Below are positions 50,217 through 58,475 of a stretch of 64,000 nucleotides of DNA, piece by piece. Position numbers and translations under genes: made by a program. The stretch's first letter is position 1. The number at the start of each line of letters is the position of its first letter. Source of the DNA: Salisediminibacterium halotolerans (GTDB lineage: Bacteria; Bacillota; Bacilli; Bacillales; Salisediminibacteriaceae); NCBI RefSeq assembly GCF_003814815.1, contig NZ_RKQQ01000001.1:310001-374000 (forward strand). The letters are read 5' to 3'. The notes beneath the pieces were generated by a model. That model searched no databases, was not told the DNA's origin, and saw nothing but the letters and a program-made list of their open reading frames with translations.

Positions 50217-52460
50217 ATGTTTAAAACAAACCGGTTTAACACGCTCTTTGGCAAGACCGCTTTCACGGCCTCACTGTTTGCCTTCCTCATTCCGGCAACC
50301 GCGATGGCTGAAGAGGACGGCCAAACAGATGAGACAGATACAGATAGTGACGGCGATACACACGAATTAATGATCATGTCGACAACAGACGTGCACTCGT
50401 ACTTAATGCCGTACGATTATATGAATGCCGAAAGCGTTGACGATTACGGCTACGCGAAAACCGTCAGCCTGATCGACCAAATCCGCGCCGAGCACGAAGA
50501 CGCGCTGTTATTTGATAACGGGGACATTATTCAAGGCAGCCTACTCGGCGAATTGGAAGCGACCGTCGAACCGCTGGAAGAAGGAGAAACCCAAGCGATC
50601 ATCAAAGCGTTTAACGATATGGACTACGACGCTTCAACGCTAGGAAACCACGAGTTCAACTTCGGGCTCGATTTCCTCGACAATCAAATCGAGCAAGCCG
50701 ACTTCCCGATGCTGCTCGCAAACGTCTATGAAGCCGGCACGGACAAAGAAGAACATAAATATCAGCCGTACGAAATCATCGAACACGAAGTCGACGGCAA
50801 AGAGATCGATGTCGGCGTCATCGGCTTCACCCCGCCGCAAATCATGCAGTGGGACGCCCTTCACCTTGAAGGCGAAGTCGAAGTCCGCGACATCGTCGAA
50901 TCCGCCCAGCGTTACGTGCCGGAACTTGCGGAACAAACAGATATCGTCGTCTCGCTCGCCCACACCGGTGTTAACACGGGCGACCGCGGCACCGAGCACG
51001 CGGCGACAAGCCTCGCGGAAGAAGTCGACGGCATTGACGCGCTCGTGATGGGACACGCGCACCAGACGTTCCCGGACAATAACGAAAGCTACGACAACGT
51101 CGACGGCGTTGACGACGAAGCCGGCACGATCCACGGCGTACCCGCGGTGATGGCGGGTTCGTGGGGAAGCCACTTAGGCACGATCCAGCTTGACTTAACC
51201 GAAGAAGACGGCGAGTGGAGCGTTGAAAGCTCCCAGTCCGAAGTCACCGGCGTTGAAGAGTCCGGCGCCGAAGCCGATGAAGGCATGGTCGAACTGATCA
51301 CCGACGTGCATGAGCGCACGATGGAGTATGTTGACAGCGTCGTCGGGCAAATGGGCGACAGCTTTAATACCTTCTTCTCGCGTGTGATGGATAACGAAGT
51401 CCTCCAGCTCGTGAACGACGCGCAGCTCTGGTTCACTGAAGACTTCCTTGAAGACACCGAACACGAAGACAAGCCGCTCTTATCGGCAGCTGCACCGTTC
51501 CAGGCAGGCTACCGCGGCGGTTATACGGAAGTTGATGAAGGCGACCTCCGAATTCGCGACCTAGCCGACATCTACATTTACGACAACACGCTCCAAGTCG
51601 TTGAAGTCGACCGCGACGGGCTGATCCAATGGATCGAACGCTCAGCGGAAAACTTCGAGCAAATCGACCCGAATGAAGCAGACGACCAGCAGCTGCTCGC
51701 AAGCTTCAGCGCCTTTAACTTCGACGTCATCGAAGGCGTCGAGTACGAAATCGACGTCACCCAGCCGGAAGGCGAGCGCGTCACGAACTTGACGTATGAA
51801 GGCGAAGAAGTCTCCGCAGACCAAGAATTCTTAGTCGCGACAAATAACTACCGTGCCGGCGGCGGCGGCGATCACCTTGAAGGTTTGGATGCCGAACTCG
51901 TGCAGGAACTGCGAGCTTTGAGCATCGAAAACCGCTACGTCATCTTAGACTACTTGGAAGAAAACCATGACGAGTACACGCCATACGCGTCGAACAACTG
52001 GCAGATCAAACCGGTCGATGTTGACGGCGACGTCGTCTTTAACAGCTCTGTTGACGGCGCCGAGCACATCGAAAAACTCGGCTTAGACGCCGTCAGCGCC
52101 ACCGGCGAGACAGTCGAAGACTCCGACAGCGGCGCCGTTTACACGTACAACTTTACCGACATCATGGGCACAGGCGATGACGCGCCAGAAGCAACAATCG
52201 CAGACCTGAAAGCCGCCTTAGACGACTACATCGACGACGGCAAGGTCAGCGGACCGGCGGAAAACCAACTGAGCAACACACTGCGGCAAGCCCAGCACCA
52301 TTACGACAACGACAACCAGCCGCAAGCCGTGAAGTTCGTTGAAGACAACTTCCTAAACCACCTGCACCGCAACCCGAACACCCGGCACATCGATGACGAT
52401 GCCAAAGCCAAGCTCGACGACCTAGCAAACGAAACAATCAATTCCTTGGAAGAAAACTAA
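50217..52460 (+). CDS. Secreted 2',3'-cyclic-nucleotide phosphodiesterase/5'-nucleotidase with FIMAH-like tail
   Basis: 747 residues; GGAGGG before ATG. Signal peptide with cleavage after Ala-Met-Ala31. Metallophosphatase motifs STTDVHSYLMPYDY, LFDNGDIIQGS, TLGNHEFNFG, SLAHTGVNTGD, MGHAHQTFP; nucleotidase C-domain with FQAGYRGG, DIYIYDNTLQVVEV and NNYRAGGGGDH. This is the CpdB/YfkN type, cleaving cyclic nucleotides then 3'-nucleotides. Residues about 660-745 (ADLKAALDDYIDDGKVSGP ... DNFLNHLHRN ... DDAKAKLDDLANETINSL) resemble the FIMAH helical domain of Gram-positive surface proteins. Strongly acidic; GC-rich compared with the preceding gap. Confidence 0.92.
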   Translation: MFKTNRFNTLFGKTAFTASLFAFLIPATAMAEEDGQTDETDTDSDGDTHELMIMSTTDVHSYLMPYDYMNAESVDDYGYAKTVSLIDQIRAEHEDALLFDNGDIIQGSLLGELEATVEPLEEGETQAIIKAFNDMDYDASTLGNHEFNFGLDFLDNQIEQADFPMLLANVYEAGTDKEEHKYQPYEIIEHEVDGKEIDVGVIGFTPPQIMQWDALHLEGEVEVRDIVESAQRYVPELAEQTDIVVSLAHTGVNTGDRGTEHAATSLAEEVDGIDALVMGHAHQTFPDNNESYDNVDGVDDEAGTIHGVPAVMAGSWGSHLGTIQLDLTEEDGEWSVESSQSEVTGVEESGAEADEGMVELITDVHERTMEYVDSVVGQMGDSFNTFFSRVMDNEVLQLVNDAQLWFTEDFLEDTEHEDKPLLSAAAPFQAGYRGGYTEVDEGDLRIRDLADIYIYDNTLQVVEVDRDGLIQWIERSAENFEQIDPNEADDQQLLASFSAFNFDVIEGVEYEIDVTQPEGERVTNLTYEGEEVSADQEFLVATNNYRAGGGGDHLEGLDAELVQELRALSIENRYVILDYLEENHDEYTPYASNNWQIKPVDVDGDVVFNSSVDGAEHIEKLGLDAVSATGETVEDSDSGAVYTYNFTDIMGTGDDAPEATIADLKAALDDYIDDGKVSGPAENQLSNTLRQAQHHYDNDNQPQAVKFVEDNFLNHLHRNPNTRHIDDDAKAKLDDLANETINSLEEN

Positions 52461-52482
52461 GCAGACGCTCCGTCTGCAAGTG

Positions 52483-52515
52483 AAACGAGAGGCTGCCCGG
52501 CAGCCTCTCGTTTTC
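52483..52515 (+). terminator. Intrinsic terminator of the phosphodiesterase gene
   Basis: AAACGAGAGGCTGCC / GGCAGCCTCTCGTTTT, 23 bp after the stop. Confidence 0.9.
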
Positions 52516-52553
52516 CGCATATGAAATGCCGTCATTTCCTCCGGCTTTTTTCG

Positions 52554-52813
52554 GTGGCTGCTGAAAAAGTGCTAGAAAATCAGAGTCAATGTTTATTTAT
52601 AAAGCATATAGGAGGTTATGAGCCCTACGCAAACTCGCTTGCCGCGGGCAACGCCTCAGCCTCCTCATAAGCAAAAACCGCTTCTTGCGGGGTCTTCAGC
52701 TGTTGCTTTTCCCGCAGGCGTCGAGTTTGCTACGGTCTCATAAAACCTCTCGCTCTATAAGAAAGAATAAACATGCAGGCGCTTAATTGATCATCTACTT
52801 TTTCAGCAGCCTC
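52554..52813 (+). mobile_element. MITE-like element, family C, copy 1 (contains a B repeat)
   Basis: 260 bp with terminal inverted repeats GGCTGCTGAAAAAGT / CTTTTTCAGCAGCC and subterminal TGTTTATT / AATAAACA. Flanking 9-mers CTTTTTTCG (52545-52553) and CTTCTTTCG (52814-52822) match at 8 of 9, consistent with a target duplication. The middle (52618-52741) is repeat B copy 2. No coding capacity for a transposase. Confidence 0.72.
52618..52741 (+). repeat. Dispersed foldable repeat, family B, copy 2 (inside C copy 1)
   Basis: Arms ATGAGCCC / GGTCTCAT and GCAAACTCG / CGAGTTTGC; inner AAGCAAAAACCGCTT. Nearly identical to copies at 41553 and 54339. Confidence 0.8.
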
Positions 52814-52897
52814 CTTCTTTCGGTGGTAAGATACATAGTAACGTTCACTCATCACGACCCGCGTCTTTGGCACGCGTTTAAAGGAGACATACATACG

Positions 52898-54109
52898 ATG
52901 CCCAAAACAGCTGGCTTTTTCACACTCTTGATCGCGATCATGCTGCTCATCCCGGCTCAAGCACTCGCCGCCGGCCCGGGGATGGATCCGGCCGAACCGG
53001 TCCCCGAAACCGAGGATCGCAAATCCGAAACCGTCCGCGGCGAAATCGTCGAACTGATGACTGATACGCCGCAAGTTCAAGAAATGCGCGTCGAAATTAC
53101 CCAAGGCGAATTTGAGGGTGAGATCGTCACAACCGAACACCGCCTGTCCGGCAATCCGGCCGAAGACTTCTATTTCGCTGAAGGCGAGCGCGTCCTCGTC
53201 TGGGTCGAAAGCGAAGACGGCGTGATCGAGCGCACGCTCGTGCGCGAACTGACGCGCGATCACTACTTAGGGTACTTGGCGGCGTTTTTCGTCTTCTCGC
53301 TCGTCTTAATCGGCGGGATTAAAGGCGTGAAAACGATTCTCTCGCTCGGACTGACAGCGTTTCTCGTCATTCAAGTGCTGATTCCGTTCATCTTGGCCGG
53401 CTTTCCGCCGATTACGATTACGATCATCGTCGCCTCGCTGATTACCACCTCGTCGGTGTTAATTATCAGCGGCTGGAACCGCAAGTCGGTCGCCGCGATC
53501 ATCGGCACGATCGGCGGCGTCATCATCGCCGGGATTTTAGCCTGGACGATGACGCGCTTAACAAGGCTCACGGGGTTAAGCGGCGATGAGTCGCAAATGC
53601 TGATGTACATTCCGCAACAGATCGACTTTGACTACCAAGGCCTGTTATTTGCCGGCATGATCATCGGCGCCGTCGGTGCGGTGCTTGATATCGGCATGTC
53701 GATTGCCTCGGCGATTGACGAAGTGAAACAGAGCAACCCGGCGATCAAAACGAAAGAGCTCTTTAAGTCGGGCATGAATCTCGGCAAAGACATTATGGGC
53801 ACGATGGCCAATACGCTCATCCTCGCCTACACGGGCGCCTCGATGTCACTGTTGCTCGTGCTTGTCGCGCACAACATTCCGTTTGAACGGGTCGTCAATA
53901 TGGACGCGCTCTCCACCGAGATCGTGCGGATTTTAGCCGGCAGCATCGGACTCATCTACGCGATTCCGCTCACGGCGGTCGTCGCAGCGTTTATGTACAA
54001 AAATGTCGATGTCGAAGCCAACAATGCAAAAATCGAAGCGAAACGGGCCAAACGGCGGGAGAAGCTCGCGAAACTAAAAGGAAGCGTCATGCCAAAGCGC
54101 AGCAAATAA
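52898..54109 (+). CDS. YibE/F-family membrane protein
   Basis: 403 residues from ATG 52898 (AAAGGAG upstream). The frame is open 111 bp further but that part lies in the end of the C element. Signal-like first helix (ALAAGPG), an external beta domain of about 110 residues (RGEIVELMTDTPQVQEMRVEITQGEFEGEIVTTEH), then seven or eight hydrophobic helices with LIGGIKGVKTILSLGLTAFLVIQVLIPFILAGFPP, IGAVGAVLDIGMSIASAIDE and NTLILAYTGASMSLLLVL. Function of the family is unknown. A basic C-terminal tail (KRAKRREKLAKLKG) is cytoplasmic. Confidence 0.87.
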   Translation: MPKTAGFFTLLIAIMLLIPAQALAAGPGMDPAEPVPETEDRKSETVRGEIVELMTDTPQVQEMRVEITQGEFEGEIVTTEHRLSGNPAEDFYFAEGERVLVWVESEDGVIERTLVRELTRDHYLGYLAAFFVFSLVLIGGIKGVKTILSLGLTAFLVIQVLIPFILAGFPPITITIIVASLITTSSVLIISGWNRKSVAAIIGTIGGVIIAGILAWTMTRLTRLTGLSGDESQMLMYIPQQIDFDYQGLLFAGMIIGAVGAVLDIGMSIASAIDEVKQSNPAIKTKELFKSGMNLGKDIMGTMANTLILAYTGASMSLLLVLVAHNIPFERVVNMDALSTEIVRILAGSIGLIYAIPLTAVVAAFMYKNVDVEANNAKIEAKRAKRREKLAKLKGSVMPKRSK

Positions 54110-54142
54110 TTAAGTCGGTTTCAAAGCTCATAAACAAGTAGA

Positions 54143-54170
54143 AGCATTCTCCTCATTTGGAGAATGCTTC
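54143..54170 (+). terminator. Intrinsic terminator of the yibE/F gene
   Basis: GAAGCATTCTCC / GGAGAATGCTTC; the T tract is only TT, followed at once by the CAGACTGTAGACAAACG flank of repeat A copy 6. Confidence 0.7.
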
Positions 54171-54267
54171 AGACTGTAGACAAACGATTATTTTGCTGTC
54201 AGCCATGAATCCACTACCCTCCGCTTGCCGCGGGCAAGGACTCAGCTAGTATTCGTCTCTTGCTTTC

Positions 54268-54533
54268 GAGACTGCTGAAAAAGTGCTGGATAAACAAAGT
54301 AGATGTTTATTTAGGAGTCGCATAGAATACAGAATATTATGAGCCCTGCGCAAACTCGCTTGCCGCGGGCAACGCCTCAGCCTCCTCAGAAGCGAAACCG
54401 CTTCTTGTGGGGTCTTCGGCAGTTGCTTTTCCCGCAGGCGTCGAGTTTGCTCCAGTCTCATAAAACTTCTCAATCTATAAGTGGGAATAAATATGCAGGC
54501 AACCAATTGATCATCTACTTTTTCAGCAGCCTC
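54268..54533 (+). mobile_element. MITE-like element, family C, copy 2, inserted in repeat A copy 6
   Basis: 266 bp, ends GAGACTGCTGAAAAAGT / CTTTTTCAGCAGCCTC, flanked by the exact 9-bp direct repeat CTTGCTTTC (54259-54267 and 54534-54542). Contains repeat B copy 3. No transposase reading frame, so it must be moved in trans. Confidence 0.85.
54339..54461 (+). repeat. Dispersed foldable repeat, family B, copy 3 (inside C copy 2)
   Basis: Arms ATGAGCCC / AGTCTCAT and GCAAACTCG / CGAGTTTGC; inner AAGCGAAACCGCTT; CCCGCAGGCGTCG strip. Confidence 0.8.
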
Positions 54534-54660
54534 CTTGCTTTCCCTGAGGCGTCGGAGGAGTGGATGCATGGCTTCTTTTTTATGAATACACTCGCTTCAA
54601 AAAAGAGGATGACCCAGAATCCCGGCTTTTTCCTGACGGCGATAGAAACACGGCGAGCAA

Positions 54661-55356
54661 TTAATACGGATGATCCTTCATTAATTCGTAATAATGTTCA
54701 TCCAAGTATCTGTGACCTTCAAAGAAATGATGCGCGGCCGTATCAATGCGTGCTTCATCATCGTTATCGAGGCCGGCAGTAAACTCCGCACACCCCGACT
54801 GATACTCATCCATCGCCGCTAAATAGATATCGTGAATCTCCGGGTCATCGCGCGGACGCGGCATCGCATACACTTCGTCGCGCATCTGCTCTAATTCGTC
54901 AAAGCGTAAGCGTATTTCATTCTCCCAATCAGCGTCGGTAAGATCTTCATCTTCGCTGATAACCTGTATATCTTCAAAAATGCGGCTCAGCTCTTCCATC
55001 TGCCGGTCGTATTCGGCGATATAATCCATCTTATCCTGCGTGTCCGCTGAATCAACAGCCTCTTCTTCGGCCCCGTCATTCTCTTCGAACGCATTGACAT
55101 CATCCGCCGCTTCGAGCGAGCTATTGTTGTTTTCCTCATTATTGGTTTCATTTACATCCTGATTGTTTTCATTCACGTCAGCACTATCATTCGCTTCGTT
55201 GTTTTCATTATCATTTTCAATCGTTTCTTCAGCGATCGGTTCGTCCCGCTCATTGGCGACATCATCGCCGTTCAAGTTCAGTTCATTGATGACAAAATAC
55301 GCGGCCAGTGCGAGAAAAGCGACAACAAACAGCGTCATAACGATCCGCTTGAACAT
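54661..55356 (-). CDS. Membrane-anchored acidic protein, unknown function
   Basis: 231 residues; GGAGG 6 nt before ATG. One N-terminal helix (IVMTLFVVAFLALAAYFVI) then about 85 residues of Asn/Glu/Asp-rich linker and a helical C-terminal part of about 120 residues (DKMDYIAEYDRQMEELSRIFEDIQ; EIRLRFDELEQMRDEVYAMPRP; AMDEYQSGCAEFTAGLDNDD; HHFFEGHRYLDEHYYELMK). The C-part looks like a small four-helix module outside the membrane. Not recognised. A short overlapping frame starts 79 bp upstream. Confidence 0.72.
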   Translation of the reverse strand: MFKRIVMTLFVVAFLALAAYFVINELNLNGDDVANERDEPIAEETIENDNENNEANDSADVNENNQDVNETNNEENNNSSLEAADDVNAFEENDGAEEEAVDSADTQDKMDYIAEYDRQMEELSRIFEDIQVISEDEDLTDADWENEIRLRFDELEQMRDEVYAMPRPRDDPEIHDIYLAAMDEYQSGCAEFTAGLDNDDEARIDTAAHHFFEGHRYLDEHYYELMKDHPY

Positions 55357-55435
55357 GATGATCCTCCTCCCCGTACAAAACGAGCGCTCCAGCCAGCTCA
55401 GGAATCATCGTCGGACCAGCGATTGCTCTTTTCAT
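55283..55435 (-). CDS. Possible 50-residue leader reading frame
   Basis: GGAGG, 7 nt, ATG 55435: as good a start as any in the window. Product begins MKRAIAGPTMIPELAGALVLYGEED. It overlaps the start of the next gene by 74 bp in another frame; only the first half looks protein-like, the second half may simply be the other gene out of frame. Could be a leader peptide, or the relic of a small gene. Confidence 0.35.
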   Translation of the reverse strand: MKRAIAGPTMIPELAGALVLYGEEDHHVQADRYDAVCCRFSRTGRVFCHQ

Positions 55436-55570
55436 CGCACCACCTCCTAATTCTATTATACAATCAAACCGAAATGATTACTCACAATTGAGGAAAATGA
55501 TAGAAAATAACACAATTTAAATTCATATGGAAATACCATGGTTATCTATTTTTTCAACTGTTGTTCGCAG

Positions 55571-57025
55571 TTATTTTGAGGTTGCCAGTTTATAAAATCT
55601 GATCACATCGTTTTTATCATAAAAGTAAAGAAGCAAACTGTAGACAATCACGCCGATTGCTACTGAACCGATCAGCGTACCGAGTTCTCCGGCGACATCG
55701 GCGGAGACGGCTTGAAACAGCATAACAGCCCCAGCCATCCCTGCTGTAAAGAGAGATGCTTTTTTCATCGAACGGGCGTAAGGGACAAGCGGCATCTCCA
55801 TCAATTTCATTGCCGAACCAGTTAATAATCCGGTTCGGATTAAGTTAAACAAAACGTAGGCCGTAATGACTGCAGCGATCCCCAGCGAGGAAAAGGCGAT
55901 TAAAAGCGTAAAATAAAACACTGCCGCAGCCAAATCGATATAAAAGACTTTGTCTGGTTTATTCTGTGAATACAAATAGTTTACCGGAAGCGTCTCGGAC
56001 AGGATTTTCACTATGAACAGCACCGCGAAAACTTGAATAACGATGACACTGCTTAACCAATGTTCGCCAAAGATAACAGGGACAAAACTTGAGGCTGTTA
56101 AAGCGATCCCGATAAAGACCGGGAAAAAGATTAACGATAAATAATTCGTTAATGTCGTATACACATTTTGCGTGCGGGCCGGTTCATATTTTAATTTCGA
56201 GAAGAGCGGAAATAAGACTTTCGCAAAAGCTTTATTCGACACCTGTCTGACTTGTTCGAGTAAATTTTTTCCGAAGTAATAGATACCAAGGATTTCTGTC
56301 CCGAGCAAGGCGCCGATAATCACTTCATCGCCTCGTTTCGTTGCAAAATTCAGCACATCTCTTCCCGATGTAAAAAGACCAAACCTCATGTAATGGCGGA
56401 GCTTTTGGAAACTGAAATAAACGGAGACAGCAACCGATTTATTCGCGGCATTAAAACCGAGATATAAAAGAAAAATCAGGACGTTGGAGGAGATTTGCGC
56501 ATACACGAAGGCGCTGATCCCAAACCCGAATGCAAAAAGGAGCGTCATCAAGACAATTAATACTATATGGCTGGCGATTTCGATAATTGAGATTTCTTTG
56601 AAGAAAAAATGCTTTTCAAAAAACGCTCGAAAAAACATCGACACCCCATTGATTAAGACAATCAGACTCATCAGCTGCACGAACGGACCTAATACAGAAC
56701 TGTTAAAAAAATTTGCAAGCACATCAGCGGAAATATAGAGCGCTCCAGCCATTAACGCGGAAGTGACGACGGTAAAAAGAAACAGCGTCGATGCTTCTTG
56801 CTTATCTACGTAATCCCGCTGAATTACTCCTTTAATAAATCCTTTTCCTTCAAACTTCTGCAAAAACCCGATAATCACTGACAAAATCGCAATATAGCCG
56901 AACTCTTCCGGCGTTAAAAACCTTGTTTTAATTAAGAGCAGCAATGGCGCTGAGATGACGAGGACCATCGAACTGACCGCCGTCCACTTCACTCCGCTGA
57001 TGGTTTGCGAGCGCAATGATTTCAC
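55571..57025 (-). CDS. Polysaccharide flippase (Wzx/PST family)
   Basis: 484 residues from GTG 57025, right behind GGAGGAG; a TTG 18 bp earlier overlaps this site. About 14 hydrophobic helices; opening SGVKWTAVSSMVLVISAPLLLLIKTRFLTPEEFGYIAILSVIIGFLQKFEGKGF is typical of oligosaccharide flippases, as are FSSGRDV-like TSGRDVLNFATKRGDEVIIGALLGTEILGIYYFGKNL and GEHWLSS. Should flip lipid-linked repeat units for surface polysaccharide. Last gene of the cluster. Confidence 0.88.
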   Translation of the reverse strand: MKSLRSQTISGVKWTAVSSMVLVISAPLLLLIKTRFLTPEEFGYIAILSVIIGFLQKFEGKGFIKGVIQRDYVDKQEASTLFLFTVVTSALMAGALYISADVLANFFNSSVLGPFVQLMSLIVLINGVSMFFRAFFEKHFFFKEISIIEIASHIVLIVLMTLLFAFGFGISAFVYAQISSNVLIFLLYLGFNAANKSVAVSVYFSFQKLRHYMRFGLFTSGRDVLNFATKRGDEVIIGALLGTEILGIYYFGKNLLEQVRQVSNKAFAKVLFPLFSKLKYEPARTQNVYTTLTNYLSLIFFPVFIGIALTASSFVPVIFGEHWLSSVIVIQVFAVLFIVKILSETLPVNYLYSQNKPDKVFYIDLAAAVFYFTLLIAFSSLGIAAVITAYVLFNLIRTGLLTGSAMKLMEMPLVPYARSMKKASLFTAGMAGAVMLFQAVSADVAGELGTLIGSVAIGVIVYSLLLYFYDKNDVIRFYKLATSK

Positions 57026-57224
57026 GATGACTCCTCCGTTCAAAACGCCGTTTTAGTCTGTCGGACATTTTTATTCCGCAAATCTGATCTTTATAACGAA
57101 CAAATTGGACTGAAATATGGATGCAGACTGTTTAATTACCTCAGTTCGCATCCGTGTTGTTCTTTATCAAGATCATCATACCACAGGTTTACAGAAAAGA
57201 CTAGTTTTTTCGAAAACGTGCAGT

Positions 57225-58379
57225 TCAGATTTCTTCTCGATTCAACTGATTTTCAAAGCTATCAAGCACTCGTTTACAATTTTGGTTATCATGAAATGCG
57301 AAGTACTTATTCTTTTGCGGTTTGAACTGTTCCACAACGGCTTGCCGGTTCGTGATTGTATCCTCTAAAACCGTTATTAATTCGTCTAAATCTTTCGCTT
57401 TCGGTCCAATAAGATCTGTATCCAAGTTGATATACGCGCCTCGTTCTTTTTCATATCTTTTTTGATCAAACTGATAAAAAATAACCGGTTTATCCAAATA
57501 AAAAAAGTCCCAGCAAACACTAGAATAATCAGTAATAAGAACGTCTGACTGAATCAGATGCTTCTGAACATCCTCATCAATATCCAGTACTTCAACAAAG
57601 CCGTTCTTTATGTTTAACGTATCAATATAGTTATGAAAATAAAAATGCAGATACACGTAAATTTTATAATTATGTTTTTTTAGAACAGCCATAATCTGTT
57701 CATTTTCCAACACGTCTGAGACAGACTGAAAAAAATCCGTCTGAATAAATTCCTCCTCAGACAAACCGTAATACCACTCTCTCCATGTCGGCATAAACAA
57801 AATGACATTCTCGCTGGAACTCGATGAGATATGCGAATGTAAAGAATCAAACCTTGGGAGGCCCGTAACAATAAGCTTATCGCGATCAACATCTAAACTT
57901 TCTGCTTTAATGGTTTTCTCAAAGTCGGATACACACAGGAAAAAATCTTCAATTCTGGCTTTTTTCTTGTCCCTCTCGTTATTGAATTTCATTTTCTTCA
58001 AGCCGAAAATGCCGTGTTCGAGATTGATCACGATCGCTTTAGGTTTAACATACTTGTGAATGATCGGTCCGACATCGGACCCGGAGTGCGAAAAGAACAA
58101 GCCGATACTTGAAAAGTAATATAAATAATTTTTGATGCTGCCACGCGTTATATAGTTTTTGATGTTTTGTTTATACCGATAATCCTTATTAATGACCCAC
58201 CTGACATCATAATCCGTATAATGATACAGGTATTCAAACAAAGCTTTTCCATTATCCGTGTATTGCTTCCCGTCATGTCCGCCGATTAATATCACATTCG
58301 ATTTTAATTTCCCTTTAAAGAAGGGAAGAATCATGATCGCGATCAGTATATTTTTTAAATAGACTATTTTTTGGAACAT
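57225..58379 (-). CDS. CDP-glycerol glycerophosphotransferase-like (TagB/TagF family)
   Basis: 384 residues from ATG 58379 (GGAGG 7 nt upstream). Family marks: SNVILIGGHDGKQYTDNGKALFEYL, a His-Ser pair in GLFFSHSGSDVGP, INLEHGIFGLKKMKF, VTGLPRFDSL, VILFMPTWREWYY, LITDYSSVCWDFFYLDKPVIFYQFD and GAYINLDTDLIGP. Adds glycerol phosphate to a polymer or lipid acceptor, peripheral at the inner membrane. Suggests the cluster's polymer carries glycerol phosphate. AT-rich compared with the left half of the window. Confidence 0.88.
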   Translation of the reverse strand: MFQKIVYLKNILIAIMILPFFKGKLKSNVILIGGHDGKQYTDNGKALFEYLYHYTDYDVRWVINKDYRYKQNIKNYITRGSIKNYLYYFSSIGLFFSHSGSDVGPIIHKYVKPKAIVINLEHGIFGLKKMKFNNERDKKKARIEDFFLCVSDFEKTIKAESLDVDRDKLIVTGLPRFDSLHSHISSSSSENVILFMPTWREWYYGLSEEEFIQTDFFQSVSDVLENEQIMAVLKKHNYKIYVYLHFYFHNYIDTLNIKNGFVEVLDIDEDVQKHLIQSDVLITDYSSVCWDFFYLDKPVIFYQFDQKRYEKERGAYINLDTDLIGPKAKDLDELITVLEDTITNRQAVVEQFKPQKNKYFAFHDNQNCKRVLDSFENQLNREEI

Positions 58380-58475
58380 GCCTCCGCCTCCAGTTAAACA
58401 CTTTATTTTATCGTGCATTTATCGATACCACGACATATTTTTCTTTAATACACGCCCGTTTGTAAATCGCTGACC

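Larger units (their letters stand above)
54199..54574 (+). repeat. Dispersed foldable repeat, family A, copy 6, split by a C element
   Basis: Left part 54199-54267 (AGCCATGAATCCACT ... CTTGCCGCGGGCAAG ... CTTGCTTTC), right part 54534-54574 (CTTGCTTTCCCTGAGGCGTC ... AGTGGATGCATGGCT). Removing 54268-54533 and one CTTGCTTTC restores a normal A element apart from a lost inner hairpin. The arms pair. A degraded D fragment follows (54602-54640). Confidence 0.82.

Noticed and set aside
49775-50377. Small genes in the 49.4-50.2 kb gap
   Set aside because: Frames of 60-75 codons on both strands lack ribosome sites and have random-looking composition.
52787-52897. 37-codon N-terminal extension of the YibE/F protein
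   Set aside because: Its first part is the end of the C element; AAAGGAG and ATG at 52898 start a normal signal-like helix.
54268-54533. C element as a known insertion sequence
   Set aside because: It has no transposase frame and the ends do not match an IS family I can name, so only MITE-like was used.
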